From positions 11,175,001 to 11,239,000 of the forward strand of contig CM034398.1 of NCBI GenBank assembly GCA_019925095.2: 64,000 nucleotides of DNA, read 5' to 3'. Made by a program: the position numbers and the translations under genes. This stretch comes from Dendrolimus kikuchii (lineage: Eukaryota > Arthropoda > Insecta > Lepidoptera > Lasiocampidae). A model generated the notes under the pieces. The model worked only from the letters and a program-made list of their open reading frames with translations, searched no databases and was not told the origin of the DNA. Positions 10,554 to 20,886 of this stretch are shown here, piece by piece; position 1 is the first letter of the stretch; each line of letters begins with the position of its first letter.

Positions 10554-10785
10554 TATAGCGGGCACTTGAAATAATAAAGCTTGATTGGTAAACTTGTTTT
10601 AATGAATAAACCTACTGAACGAACCCCGAACGCGCGGCGCGCAGGCCGGCGCGTGAGTTCCTACATACATGCGTACGTCACAAGGTTGCAGGATTAACTG
10701 AGTAGCTTGGCCGGCGGGCGGGTCGGGCGACCCGAACGCCGCGAGGGTGGAGCGGGGCCCGCATCGGGGATACGATGTTCGGTAT
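10554..10785 (-). repeat. 5' LTR (U3 start truncated)
   Basis: The LTR ends CCCGCTATA at 10554 next to the primer-binding site and matches the 3' LTR up to 10785, differing by a single G in a G run. The first 40 bp or so of U3 present in the other LTR are missing here, where unrelated sequence begins (GGTATAAG). Confidence 0.8.
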
Positions 10786-11049
10786 AAGATAAATGGCTGA
10801 AGTATCATTCATCGAAGACAATAAATTTAGTTTTTCGGCAAGTATGTACAAGAAATGAAACTATAACAACATACTCGTACTAGGGCGTTAAATGCAGCTC
10901 AATCCGCAGAAAGTTCGGATATTTATCTCATTGGAAGTATCCTGTATGAAATTTGCCCATATACTTCTTTTTAAACGTATGTTGAGTACCTATCTGTGAA
11001 TAATCAAAGTTTAGAATAACCTCCAAGCCAAACCTCAGCCAAAATCTAG
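10786..11049. other. Intergenic, nothing recognised
   Basis: AT-rich unique-looking sequence between the gypsy element and a MITE. No frame or repeat is recognised. Confidence 0.45.
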
Positions 11050-11150
11050 CGGTCTTATTCATATTGAGTTAGAGTAAGTTTGATGGCTTCTTTAAGAACC
11101 ATAAACACACTCACCTTTAAACTTATTCAAACTAAACATGAATAAGACCG
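11050..11150. mobile_element. Small hairpin MITE, family B copy 1
   Basis: The 101-bp unit begins CGGTCTTATTCAT and ends ATGAATAAGACCG, a perfect 13-bp terminal inverted repeat. Imperfect pairing continues inward (GAGTTAGAGTAAGTTTG against CAAACT...). A relative with the same interior (AGTTAGAGTAA, TTCTTTAAG) is at 18842-18945. Confidence 0.65.
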
Positions 11151-11980
11151 TAAGTCTTCGATTAACCATAAAGCACATTTTTGAAAAAGTGGAGCAAGAT
11201 CGGCATATTAGTAGTTACGATGTAGCTGGAGAACTGGGAGTTGACCACAAAACGGTTTTGACGCATTTGAAAAAAGCTGGGTACACAAAAAAGATCGATA
11301 TTTGGGTGCCTCATGAGCTCACTGAAAGAAACCTAATTAACCGTGTACTCATTTGTGATTCTTTATTACGACGTAATGAAACCGAATTTTTGAAGAAGCT
11401 GATAACTGGTGATGAAAAGTGGATCACGTACGACAAGAACGTGCGAAAAAGATCGTGGTCAAAGGCCGGTCAGGTTTCACAGACTGTGGCGAAACCCGGG
11501 TTAACTCGCAACAAGGTGATGCTGTGTATATGGTGGAAGTGGAAGGGCATTATTCATTATGAGCTGTTACCGCCAGGCAGGACCATCGATTCTGAACTGT
11601 ACTGCGAACAACTGATGAGATTAAACCAAAAAGTTGAGAGAAAGCGGCCGGAATTAATCAACAGAAGGGGTGTGGTTTTTCACCATGATAACGCTAGACC
11701 TCACACATCTTTAGCCACTCAGCAAAAATTACGAGAGTTTGGCTGGGAGGTGTTAATGCATCCACCGTATAGTCCTGACCTTGCACCTTCAGATTTTCAC
11801 CGGTTTCGGTCTCTGCAGAATTCCTTAGGCAGTGTCAGGTTAACATCACGAGAGGACTGCCAAAACCACTTGTCGCAGTTTTTTGATCAGAACCCCCAAA
11901 ATTTTTATAGCAATGGGGTCACGTTCCTACCTACTAGATGGCAAAAAGTTATCCAACAAAATGGCACCTCCATACTTTAG
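11138..11980 (+). CDS. Mariner transposase, N-terminally truncated (DD34D)
   Basis: The 280-codon frame is mariner-derived from about codon 14 ([16 protein letters not shown]) onward. It keeps the second helix-turn-helix, the WVPHELTERN motif before the catalytic domain, and the triad in order: [14 protein letters not shown] and [11 protein letters not shown]. Thirty-four residues separate the last two aspartates. The first 13 codons come from the adjacent MITE arm and flanking DNA, so the normal first DNA-binding motif is missing. One codon is also deleted before FLKKL compared with the copies at 16.5 and 41 kb. It is unlikely to bind its own ends. Confidence 0.85.
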   Translation: MNKTVSLRLTIKHIFEKVEQDRHISSYDVAGELGVDHKTVLTHLKKAGYTKKIDIWVPHELTERNLINRVLICDSLLRRNETEFLKKLITGDEKWITYDKNVRKRSWSKAGQVSQTVAKPGLTRNKVMLCIWWKWKGIIHYELLPPGRTIDSELYCEQLMRLNQKVERKRPELINRRGVVFHHDNARPHTSLATQQKLREFGWEVLMHPPYSPDLAPSDFHRFRSLQNSLGSVRLTSREDCQNHLSQFFDQNPQNFYSNGVTFLPTRWQKVIQQNGTSIL

Positions 11981-12057
11981 TCAAATGTAAATAAACTTTA
12001 TAAAAAAACCTTTTGAATTTTTATATAAAATGCGAAGAAACTTTTTCCCCAACCTAA
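11176..12057 (+). mobile_element. Mariner family 1, copy a (5' truncated)
   Basis: Similarity to the other two family copies starts at 11176 and ends at 12057 with the terminal inverted repeat TTTTTCCCCAACCTAA. The 5' terminal repeat and about 400 bp are absent, so this copy cannot be mobilised conventionally. Confidence 0.85.
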
Positions 12058-12171
12058 TATTACCCATAGTTAAAACCAAATCGTCTCGAAATGCATATCA
12101 ATTTTGTATGATAATCTTTTCATTCTGAAGTCCGTAAAGACTGTTCAAGAAATAATAGTAATGTACCTAAC

Positions 12172-12710
12172 TATACTATTTCTATTTCTTTATTTTCTCG
12201 ATGACAGCTCCTGTGGAAACTTGAACGAGCGTCTTTTTTACATTATGTATACATTATTTAATAAAAATATGACGCTTACGCACGTACAAGATCATAGCAG
12301 AGTCGGAAAACTGATAGGGATGGAGCTATCGATAAACGATAACACAATAACAGACCCGATATTTTTTTACAAAGTGTAAGAGACTAAACTATTGCCGGAT
12401 AATTTTGTACAAATTTATTAACTAATATTACATTTCGTATGGATAATGTGAAAAAACTCAGCGAACAGAAATGTAGTGACTATATAGCACGACCGTCTTG
12501 TTACGAGTGACAGATTAAAACAAACACAAAATGGCGGTAGGCCATTGAGTGTTCCCAGCTTGAAAAAATATATTTGAATGATTTGTTGTATTTGTCTTTG
12601 TTCAAAACATAATAAATATATGCGATCGATATCATTACTTATTTGGTCACAACACTACAACTATCAAATTAAAACTGTCATCGAGAAAATAAAGAAATGG
12701 AAATAGTATA
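12172..12710. mobile_element. TIR DNA element with 36-bp arms
   Basis: Arm 12172-12207 (TATACTATTTC...CTCGATGACAG) and arm 12675-12710 (CTGTCATCGAG...GAAATAGTATA) are reverse complements with one mismatch. The interior of about 470 bp has no coding frame. It is probably a non-autonomous DNA transposon of unassigned superfamily; outward of the arms the two flanks show only vague similarity. Confidence 0.65.
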
Positions 12711-13992
12711 CCTACCTATGTATTTTAAACATAACAACAAATTGACTTTCACAAATTTATATTAGTAGGTACTAGAGTTTGGGTAGTAGCTCTATTTGAC
12801 TTAAGTACATAAAAACAAATACATATAATGCGTGTGTGTGTATATATGTAAAGATGTTTCTGTTCAACTGTGTACAGTATACAATATAATTCATAGATAG
12901 AAAAATAAATAGTATATACGTCACGGTTCCAATTACTACAGGCCTCAGTGTAAACAGATAAGTGGCTCAATTTGTCGCAGCGTCAACTCTGACCTACATA
13001 TAGTATAACACGTCGCGTCGTCGCAGCCAGCATCGGTACAATACGACGGTATCCACCTAATTGCTCTACCAAGCGCCGCCGTCTCCATGGTATGGATGAC
13101 TAGCCGCAAGTAATTGCTATTTTGAACGCCGCGGAGACATTTAATGAAAATGCACACAGTCTCGCCTATCTAGGTACATATGAATACAAAACTGCAAACT
13201 GCGTTGGCCGGCTCCAAAGATAAAATCTCACAAAAATACTAAGTACATGTTACAAATATTAATACGTACACAATATATAGCTCCGTGTTTATAGTACATA
13301 ATTATACGCCAGCACTGTTCCGAAATTCACAAACATGTCTTTTTACTCAAAAAAGTGAAAGAGTATTTAGAAAAATGGAAATATTTTTATTAGGTTCCCT
13401 AAATTATTCGATAAATGTTAAGTCTGAACAGATATAATAAGCTACACGTAACTGGTAAACGCAACTTCACCCCAAAATTACCAAGTAGGCATAAGGATAA
13501 CGCTTAGTCACTTCCTAAAAGTAGGTACTTAATGTTATGAGACGGCAATTTCATATAATTTAATTTTGTTCACGAGAGCTTGATAATTAGCTACACTGGC
13601 TGAAATCGATAATAACTTTGCATATTTACTTGACGTTGATCTTAGAATGTTGATGTAAGAACATCAAAACATATCTTATTGAATAACAACAGAAACCGGC
13701 ATTATATATGTATAGGTAGGTACTTTTAACAGCTTCTTCCCTGGATCAAATAAACAGATTGCAACAAAAAAATAAATTGGAATGCGCATGTCATAGTGGA
13801 GTGAACGAATTGATAGAAGTGGTGAACGTCCGTTATTAATCGTGTTATTTGACTACGGAGCGGTAAAAAAATATTGAAAAATGTCGAGAAGTATCAAAAA
13901 TATAAAAGTTTAAAAATTCCAGAAAGTCAGTACAGTCACTAATTAGTTTAAAGTTAGTTAGTAGTTAAAATGTGTGTAAAGACTAGTGTTGT
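12711..13992. other. Intergenic with a CpG-richer patch
   Basis: Most of this is AT-rich and featureless. A patch at about 12930-13160 is richer in CpG (CACGTCGCGTCGTCGCAGCC, GCGCCGCCGTCTCC), which in insects can mark a promoter or 5' exon. I see no convincing start codon with a splice donor, so it is only noted. A second, weaker transcript-like patch precedes the insertion at 14006. Confidence 0.35.
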
Positions 13993-14005
13993 GAGTTTAC
14001 ATTCC

Positions 14006-14397
14006 TTTTTTTTTTTTTGGCCAGGGGAAATCCGTTTGAGGACTAAGCCGCGACAGGCACAGAAGCCTGGGGGGATGTTCGTGACCCGTGTGAGTGTGTG
14101 GGATTCGCCAGATCGGGGGTGGCACTAGCGTGCCCGGTCAGAACCGGTGCCACGCTATTGCCACGCCCCAGTTAGGGATACCCACTAAAACCGCTGGGTG
14201 TTCCGTCCTGCGCCTTATGCCAGGGCTACGTGAATGCGGGCTTCCCAACTCCGCGTGCCCTGGCAGGCGTGGGCCCCCCTCACCGGGCCTCTTCCTATGC
14301 CAGGGGACGTGTCCCCTGGCTACTTCTAGGTCTGATCCGTGCGTGGGGCTGGTCTGTAACGCGCCCCACGGGAAGAGAGATGAGCGCGCGCGGAACA
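14006..14397 (-). mobile_element. Poly(A)-tailed GC-rich LINE 3' fragment with 13-bp TSD
   Basis: A 13-bp direct repeat GAGTTTACATTCC flanks the insert (13993-14005 and 14398-14410). The plus strand starts with 13 T, which is a minus-strand poly(A) tail at the 3' end. The body is about 60 percent GC, unlike its surroundings. Frames across it are open by composition but show no motif I recognise. The structure fits a 5'-truncated LINE (R1 or jockey type) 3' region; it does not match the R1 element at 21-26 kb. Confidence 0.75.
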
Positions 14398-14410
14398 GAG
14401 TTTACATTCC

Positions 14411-14510
14411 TGGCCCAACCTGGTCCAGTGACCTCCAACTCCCCATATGGTAACCCCATGCCGCGCAGTTATTAACTTTACTATTTCGAAAGTCTTTATA
14501 TCATCTCAAA
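14411..14510. repeat. Dispersed repeat C, copy 1
   Basis: The sequence GCCCAACCTGGTCCAGTGAC, then CTCCAACTCCCCAT, and later TTATATCATCTCAAA is repeated with substitutions at 16378-16470. The nature of the family is unknown. The LINE fragment to its left inserted exactly at its edge. Confidence 0.55.
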
Positions 14511-14654
14511 ATTAAACATAAATATCACACAAGGATTTTGCCATACATAACCATTTAAAGATAATATAAATTCGTCACTTATTCAGTTTACTGCAGCGCC
14601 TGCCGAATGGTTGAACTATGGCTGCCTCGCCTCATGCACCGCTTATATCTTATA

Positions 14655-14895
14655 CTAATATTTAAAGCTGAAAAGTTTGTTTGTTTGTTTAAACGCGCTA
14701 ATCTCAGGAACTACTGATCTGATTTAAAAAATTCTTTCAGTGTTGGATAGCCCATTTATCGAGGAAGGCTATAGGCTATATATCATTACGCTAAGACCAA
14801 TAGGAGCGGAGCAGCAATTAAAAATGTTTCAAAATCGGAGGGTTATGAAAACAAATTCCACGCGGACGACGTCGCGGGCGCAGCTAGTATATTAT
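14655..14895 (-). repeat. Dispersed degenerate repeat, longer copy (minus)
   Basis: In reverse complement it carries the same order of motifs as 39705-39945: TATCGAGGAAGG as CCTTCCTCGATAAATGG, AACACTGAAAGAATTTTT, AGTAGTTCCTGAGATTAGC, a GTTT-rich run, and the TATTAGTATAAG end. It is non-coding. Confidence 0.65.
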
Positions 14896-15502
14896 AAAGT
14901 ACTCGAAAGTACCGTCAATTAAATGTTCGTAATCTAAAATGTCCAGTAACTTGTTAATATCCGTTTTTTTATATTTTTGTTACTGTGTGTGACATTAATT
15001 TAGTGATTTTTATGTTATGGTGTACCTTAAGAATAACTTATTATATTAATTTATTCTAATTTTAATACTAAATATATTAGTATTAGTATAATATTTTATA
15101 CTAATGTAGAGTGTATCTGTTACATGCTGGTGTTGTGAGGAAGTGCATGTGCAGTGTTGGCCTTATATCTATACTTATATATAGTCCTATCTAGTGCCAT
15201 GTGTGTTGTTTTTTCTTTTCTGTGCCTGGGTTATTAATTTTTAGGCTCTTTGTGTGTCTTGGTTTGTTTGTGAAGTGTGCGTGTAATGCAATGCGATGGT
15301 AGTGCGCGTTGGTTTAAGTATGTGTATAAGTTTTATTGTTAGTTATGTGTTTGTGACTTTGTGTGGTGTCATAATTTATTGTTTAATTGTTGTGACATGA
15401 AAAATTTTCAGTTGGTGTTGATGATGATGGATGGTTTAGGAGGGGGATTATTGGCCCTCCATTAGGTGTTGGACCACCGTCTTGTCTCTCATGCGTATCG
15501 CC

Positions 15503-15505
<3 letters not shown>
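14896..15505. other. Intergenic, G/T-skewed on the plus strand at 15100-15480
   Basis: The stretch shows a marked excess of G and T over A and C on the plus strand (for example GTGTGTGTTG-like words). No gene is recognised. Confidence 0.4.

Positions 15506-15595
<90 letters not shown>
15506..15595. repeat. (TA)n microsatellite, about 90 bp
   Basis: An uninterrupted run of about 45 TA units follows GCCATT and ends at AAAAATG. Confidence 0.95.
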
Positions 15596-15600
<5 letters not shown>

Positions 15601-15890
15601 GTTAATACCCGTTACAACTGCCACTAAAACGTTTAGTGAATATAACCGTATCGTATTCACTAACTAATCTTTATTATTCACTGCAACAGATCAATAAAAA
15701 TCTGCCTTAAAATAGCTATTATTTCGTGATACCTAACATAATCTATTAAATTATAACATTATTATACGAGTAATTACTACAACTGTAGCTTCATATTCAT
15801 CATGATCTCCTATAAATATATATTGTTTGGCATAAATTTAGGATGCCAACACATATTAGATCCCAAAACTTGCCTAACCTGCCTTCTTTT

Positions 15891-15960
15891 CCCAGTTGGA
15901 ACCCGCGTAATTTTAGTTAAGGACGCGAGTGCGTTAACCACTAAGCTATCACGGCTTTAG
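15891..15960 (-). mobile_element. SINE head fragment (tRNA-related)
   Basis: In reverse complement it reads GCCGTGATAGCTTAGTGGTT (A-box region) and, further on, GCGGGTTCCAACTGG (B-box region). It matches the heads of the SINEs at 4.9 and 48.7 kb. The SINE body is not recognisable downstream. Confidence 0.6.
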
Positions 15961-16478
15961 AGTAAATTATGAAAACGTATAGGAATATTAAAGAAAGTAA
16001 AGTCAAAGTCAGTTTATTTATTTCTTAAAGATGAGTATTTACATATCAGAGTATGCATGATGGTATAAAAGTAAATGTACATCATGTTTGGCCAGTTAGG
16101 CATAGAAAAATTAGAATAATAAATATAATTAAATGTCCTACAAACAATGTCATTATAATAACTCAAAAAATGTTATGATGTTGTTGGAGGTTCTCAGACT
16201 TATGTATTCAAATATTGAAAAAGAATAACTAACAAGTGTTAGCGACGTTGAGACGTCTTAAATATATTCATAAATTCTTATTTCGTAACATTAGAAGTAA
16301 GAGATGATAATAGATTAGACATAGATTAGAATAATGGACATTAGATAATATTCGATAAAGATGATGTAAAAATTTTGCCCAACCTGGCCCGATGACTTCC
16401 AACTACCCCATCAGTCATCCCATGCTTCGCAGTTGTTAAATTACAATTTTAAATGATTCTTATATCATCTCAAATATA
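15961..16478. other. Intergenic; contains dispersed repeat C copy 2 at 16378-16470
   Basis: Apart from the repeat (GCCCAACCTGGCCCGATGAC, with GCTTCGCAGTTGTTAA further on), it holds a tract AAAGTCAAAGTCAGTTTATT at 15999-16018. That tract resembles LINE or SINE tails in Lepidoptera. Nothing coding is seen. Confidence 0.4.
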
Positions 16479-17763
16479 TTAGGTTGGGGAAACAGTTTCT
16501 TCGCATTTTATATAAAAATTCAAAAGGTTTTTTTATAACGTTTATTTACATTTGACTAAAGTATGTAAGTGCCATTTTGTTGGGTAACTTTTTGCCATCT
16601 TGTAGGTAGGGACGTGACCCCATTGCTATAAAAATTTTGGGGGTTCTGATCAAAAAACTGCGACAAGTGGTTTTGGCAGTCCTCTCGTGATGTTAACCTG
16701 ACACTGCCTAAGGAATTCTGCAGAGACCGAAACCGGTGAAAATCTGAAGGTGCAAGGTCAGGACTATACGGTGGATGCATTAACACCTCCCAGCCAAACT
16801 CTCGTAATTTTTGCTGAGTGGCTAAAGATGTGTGAAGTCTAGCGTTATCATGTTGAAAAACCACACCCCTTCTGTTGATTAATTCCGGCCGCTTTCTCTC
16901 AACTTTTTGCTTTAATTTCATCAGTTGTTCGCAGTACAGTTCAGAATCGATGGCCCTGCCTGGCGGTAACAGCTCATAATGAATAATGCCCTTCCAATCC
17001 CACCATACACACAGCATCACCTTGTTGCGAGTTAACCCGAGTTTCGCCACAGTCTGTGAAGCCTGACCGGCCTTTGACCACGATCTTTTTCGCACGTTCT
17101 TGTCGTACGTGATCCACTTTTCGTCACCAGTTATCAGCTTCTTCAAAAATGGTTCGGTTTCATTACGTCGTAGTAAAGAATCACAAATGAGTACACGGTT
17201 CATTAGGTTTCTTTGAGTGAGCTCATGAGGCACCCAAATATCGAGCTTTTTTGTGTACCCAGCTTTTTTCAAATGCGCCAAAACCGTTTTGTGGTCAATT
17301 CCCAGTTCTCCAGCTACATCGTAACTACTAATATGCCGATTTTGCTCCACTTTTTCAAAAATGGCATCAATTTTGTCCGTAACAGGGCGACCAGAGCGAC
17401 GTGCATCTTTGATATCAAAATTTCCGGATTGAAAACGCTTAAACCAAATTTGCGCTACCCTCACAGATACTGCATTAGTTCCATAAACATCACAAATTTT
17501 TTTCGTGGCTTGTGTTGCATTTTTACCTTTTTTGTAGTAAAATTTTAAAATGTATCGAATTTCTTCATTAGATTCACTCGTTTTAACAATAAGAAAAACA
17601 AATGAAAATCACACATTTTCCTAATTTGAATTTGGAATTGTCTTCTTTAAAATTAAAACTTTTTAATGATACCAAAATCAGCCAGATACAAATGGTATAG
17701 CCAAAGAGATCTTATTACAAGTTCATACATACTATATCCGAAAAGACTTTTTCCCCAACTTAT
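16479..17763 (-). mobile_element. Mariner family 1, copy b (complete, about 1.28 kb)
   Basis: Both terminal inverted repeats are present: TTAGGTTGGGGAAACAG at the left and, in reverse complement, TAAGTTGGGGAAAAAG at the right. The outer bases fit a TA target. A full-length transposase frame lies between. It is the most intact of the three family members in the window. Confidence 0.9.
16556..17581 (-). pseudogene. Mariner transposase, full-length frame with start codon changed to ACG
   Basis: The frame is open for 341 codons with no stop. It contains both helix-turn-helix regions ([18 protein letters not shown], then RVAQIWFKRFQSGNF and the RRSGRPV hook), the WVPHELTQRN linker, and the catalytic motifs TGDEKW, QHDNARLH and [10 protein letters not shown] with DD34D spacing. 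The codon that is ATG in copy c (40775) is ACG here (17579-17581). The next usable in-frame start-like codon is GTG at 17464, after the first DNA-binding region. Only initiation appears damaged at sequence level. Whether the protein is active cannot be judged from the sequence. Confidence 0.86.
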
Positions 17764-18295
17764 TATATGTTATAAGAAGACATAATTAGTATATTAATAT
17801 GTAAAAAGTATTTACATCACTGTTGGTGTTAAATGCACATATATTAATGACTTACTCATTGAAGAAGATAACGTCGGACGGTAAGTAAAACAACGGTGTC
17901 CACCTCATTTCGCTGTCGCGTTTTACTATAAAATATCTAATACTACCGTCAATTATATTATTATATGTGCGAACTGTAAAATGTCCAGTAACTTATAAAT
18001 CCTTGTTATAGATATTTATAAAAGTATTTAGTAAATAGTAAAACGTAGGTTAAACAATATCTTGGACAGTAGCAAGCAAGCAAGGAATACTTGCTTGCCA
18101 TTGGTTATAACTATTTTACTATATCTCTATATTTCTTTTTAAAGAACAAGACGAAGTAATATGTATTTGCTCTTATTAAGACAGAATTGCTAATACAAGT
18201 AACAACTAAGAACTACTATACTATAAACAGTTTTCATTAGCAGTTTTATACCGATCAGTGTATTTAATATTGCTAATATAAGTTTAATGAAACAT
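17764..18295. other. Intergenic, nothing recognised
   Basis: AT-rich sequence with a small 9-bp hairpin GCAAGCAAG/CTTGCTTGC near 18075. No gene or transposon is recognised. Confidence 0.45.
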
Positions 18296-18412
18296 ATATT
18301 AATTATTAATTGTAACGATTAAAATACGGCCACAGGAAAGTGGCCGAAACGTCGGAATAATAAAATTACAATAAATTACCGCGCTTAAAACCGTTAAAAC
18401 GTAGTTTTATTA
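18296..18412 (+). repeat. Dispersed repeat D with GGCCAC hairpin and GAAACGTC motif
   Basis: It contains the stem-loop GGCCAC-AGGAAA-GTGGCC followed at once by GAAACGTCGG, and ends CCGTTAAAACGTAGTTTTA. The 3' part is repeated in reverse complement near 43889. The GAAACGTC context recurs in invertebrate Penelope-like elements that carry hammerhead ribozymes. The CTGATGA box expected upstream of the stem is not present here, so a functional ribozyme is not supported. Confidence 0.5.
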
Positions 18413-18841
18413 TGATTAAAGTAACAATAGTAACTTCAATCATTACAAAGTATTTCTATTGCATAAAAAAATCACGGAATCAATTAAGCCAATTGGGCAC
18501 AACGCAATGCACACAAGCCTCATGTATGAAGAAGAACAAAGAACAAACATTTACAAGTTTTTTGATATAAACAGCTAAAATGAGACGCAAAAGGAATTTG
18601 GCTGATAATAAAGGATTCTTACTTATTACTCGGGATCCTTTGGCTCACTTCCAAAGCGTTGCACTGGCTTCATTTTGATCCAGCAATAGACTAGACGTAT
18701 AAGAATATTCTTAATTGCCCATTTTAATCGCCTAGGCCCGAAATGCATCACTATTTTTGAAATGCTCTCATAACATTGGCATGAATATCGCCCCAAGTAT
18801 AGAGGCAACAAAGCATACCCAGGTCGGTGAAACGTGTAACA

Positions 18842-18945
18842 GTTATTCATATTGAGTTAAGAGTCAGTTAGAGTAATGTAAATGAGTTTGTATGTTCTTT
18901 AAGGGCCTTAAAGAAGCCTACAAACTTACTCTAATTCAATATTAA
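18842..18945. mobile_element. Small hairpin MITE, family B copy 2
   Basis: It reads TTATTCATATTGAGTTAAGA at the left and TACTCTAATTCAATATTAAT at the right, folding around the centre CTTTAAGGGCCTTAAAG. It shares AGTTAGAGTAA and TTCTTTAAG with the unit at 11050-11150. Confidence 0.6.
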
Positions 18946-19998
18946 TTGAAACCGTTAATATTTATAAATCTCGACAAAAGGTCTTAGCTTTTCTGGAGTA
19001 TTGATCCAAAGGATTCAAAATTGAAACGATTTCCGATGGAAGAAGTGTCCAATGGCGGATTTACATTTAGATACCCTAGTACACGATCATACTAATTACT
19101 AGTTTTTGACAATGGAAATATGACTTTATTAATTGTGCATTATCGTCTTAAGGTGGTGTAGAACTACACCACCTTTTCCCCTGTGTATTATGACTGTGAA
19201 CCATGGACGTATTATATTGTGAACTAAAGGATCGGATGTGTTTGTTCTTGCCGCAGGCAAACACGACTACGCTTACTATGCCTAATAATCAGTTAGGTAT
19301 ATAAATATGAATCTTTTAATTTCAGTAAGACAAAGTTTTACCTCCCAAAATTGCCGCTTCTAAACTAGTAGACTTTTGGTAAATCCGCCACTTGGAGAAT
19401 GTATATTTGCGATGTTTCAGATCCATCAAATGTTTTAGATCCTCAAATGTATTTGGATCCATGAAATCGATAAAATATGAATTCTTTATATGTCGTGTAT
19501 TTATGTTAAATATTATGACAGGAAATTTTCACTATGATTTTTCATTAATATTACTAGTATTAAACACCTCACGTATTTAGTTTGGTATCCCGAACTCCTA
19601 CATACATGAATAAAATAATCTTTTCTCGGGGGCCAGAAGTCCTCCCAGTACAATGTCTTTTCTTTACACCTACGTAAATCCTTATTCTATTTATTATTCA
19701 TCGGGATTTACCTTTCGTATATATAGTTTACGGTGTTTGTTTAACTATATACCTACCTACCTAATTGAGATATCTGCATTGTATTGTACATACCAAATAA
19801 TTTACCATTATTACTTATAACAGAATATTATTTATTTATTTTCATGGATCAACTTATTTCTACAACTATATTTAACTACTTATGAGCTACATGCATTGTA
19901 GTTTGTAGTAGATGACATTTCAAAAGGTAGATTAGGAAGCGAAGATGATATTTTTCCGGACAGTGAAAACTAGCGTGCCACAAACTAAACTCATTTAT
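18946..19998. other. Intergenic; perfect 12-bp hairpin at 19150-19175
   Basis: No gene is recognised. The hairpin AAGGTGGTGTAG-AA-CTACACCACCTT is perfect, with a 2-nt loop. A short duplicated word TTTCAGATCCATCAAATGTT / TTAGATCCTCAAATGTATTT occurs near 19415-19450. Confidence 0.4.
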
Positions 19999-20133
19999 GA
20001 CCGGTGCCTATATCTTTACTATCTATTTACGTGCCTTAGTATCGGTTAAATTTTAATATTTCTTGCTAGCTTATGTTAAATTTTACCCTATGGTAATTCA
20101 AATAAACGGTCGGTGAGATATAGGACCGAATAT
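19999..20133. mobile_element. Palindromic MITE, family E copy 1
   Basis: The unit folds on itself: CCTATATCTTACTATC at the left, TATCGGTTAAATTTTA and TAAATTTTACCCTATGG near the centre, and CGGTGAGATATAGG at the right. Sister copies are at 38298-38437 and 50233-50378. Confidence 0.65.
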
Positions 20134-20329
20134 TAACGTATTCTTCACCTCACACACAATGCACGTTTTCTACCTACGCCAAGCCGAACGACTAACCGGA
20201 CGAACTGAACTACGCATGGTATGAATGAACGCGCTTACGCTTAGTCTATGAACCTATAAGAAGATAGTAAATCCTATCCGAGTTTAAAAACTTATAGTTT
20301 GAAAATTGTATTTAACATTATATTTAATA

Positions 20330-20787
20330 GTCTTTTAGTCTAAGCTTGGATTCCAAATGTTCAAGTCCTTGGTTGATTCCTGGCAACAGTCCGCTCAGCC
20401 CACCGGCAAACATTATGGACAACTTCAACTCCACTTGGGTCATTCTCCTTGGTTCTTCTGTTTCCGTAATCTCTCTAAAAATTACATCTGCCATTATTTG
20501 GTTGAGACTTGGTCACATATACTCCAGTCTTCTTAGACAAAATCAGGATAACTACATGATCATTCTCTTTGTGAATGCGGCCTTGACAAAGGGAATCTAG
20601 AACCTATATTTTTTTACTGCCTAAAATTATCTACACCCCTAAATGATATTCTTCCTCCTGATCTCCCCCGTCCTATTAATATCAATATCCTCCTAGCTAT
20701 ACTTTATAGCAAACATGTACATGTATGTATTATGCTGATTTTTATAAGATGTCTTTATTGCTGTAGAACTGTAGGAGTAACGTTTTG
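20330..20787 (+). pseudogene. LINE ORF2 C-terminal fragment with zinc-knuckle remnant
   Basis: Two frames joined by a frameshift encode a segment like RLGHIYSSLLRQNQD followed by CECGLDKGNLEPIFFYC and a stop at 20785-20787. The Cys-x-Cys ... His/Pro ... Cys arrangement is what LINEs of the jockey or I type have after RNase H. It is degenerate and lacks all upstream domains. Confidence 0.6.
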
Positions 20788-20886
20788 AAGTGATAACTTC
20801 TTATGGGAGGCTAAACCGGTTCGTTACGTAACGCGTTACGGCGCCAGTCTGTCTGGCTTCCTTAGATTAGTTTAAGTTATCACTTC
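20787..20886. mobile_element. 100-bp element with 13-bp inverted ends
   Basis: The ends are GAAGTGATAACTT (20787-20799) and AAGTTATCACTTC (20874-20886), a perfect inverted pair. The middle contains the palindrome-rich GTTACGTAACGCGTTAC. It is either a MITE or a structured 3' end belonging to the adjacent LINE fragment. Confidence 0.55.

Larger units (their letters stand above)
7404..10785 (-). mobile_element. Ty3/gypsy LTR retrotransposon, internally deleted
   Basis: A repeat of about 205 bp is present at both ends in direct orientation (7404-7610 and 10579-10785), nearly identical. Between them, on the minus strand, lie a primer-binding-site-like sequence (10531-10550), an 870-bp leader, one 720-codon ORF and a polypurine tract. 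Both LTRs are incomplete at their outer ends: the 3' LTR lacks the U5 terminus and the 5' LTR lacks the first part of U3. Most of pol is missing. The element interrupts the LINE fragment to its left. It is a non-autonomous derivative, apparently fairly young given the LTR similarity. Confidence 0.88.

Noticed and set aside
14094..14475. Two overlapping frames in the GC-rich insert as genes
   Set aside because: They lie in a TSD-bounded, poly(A)-tailed fragment in antisense orientation; openness follows from GC content.
15482..15667. 61-codon frame across the TA run
   Set aside because: It is a tyrosine-isoleucine translation of a microsatellite.
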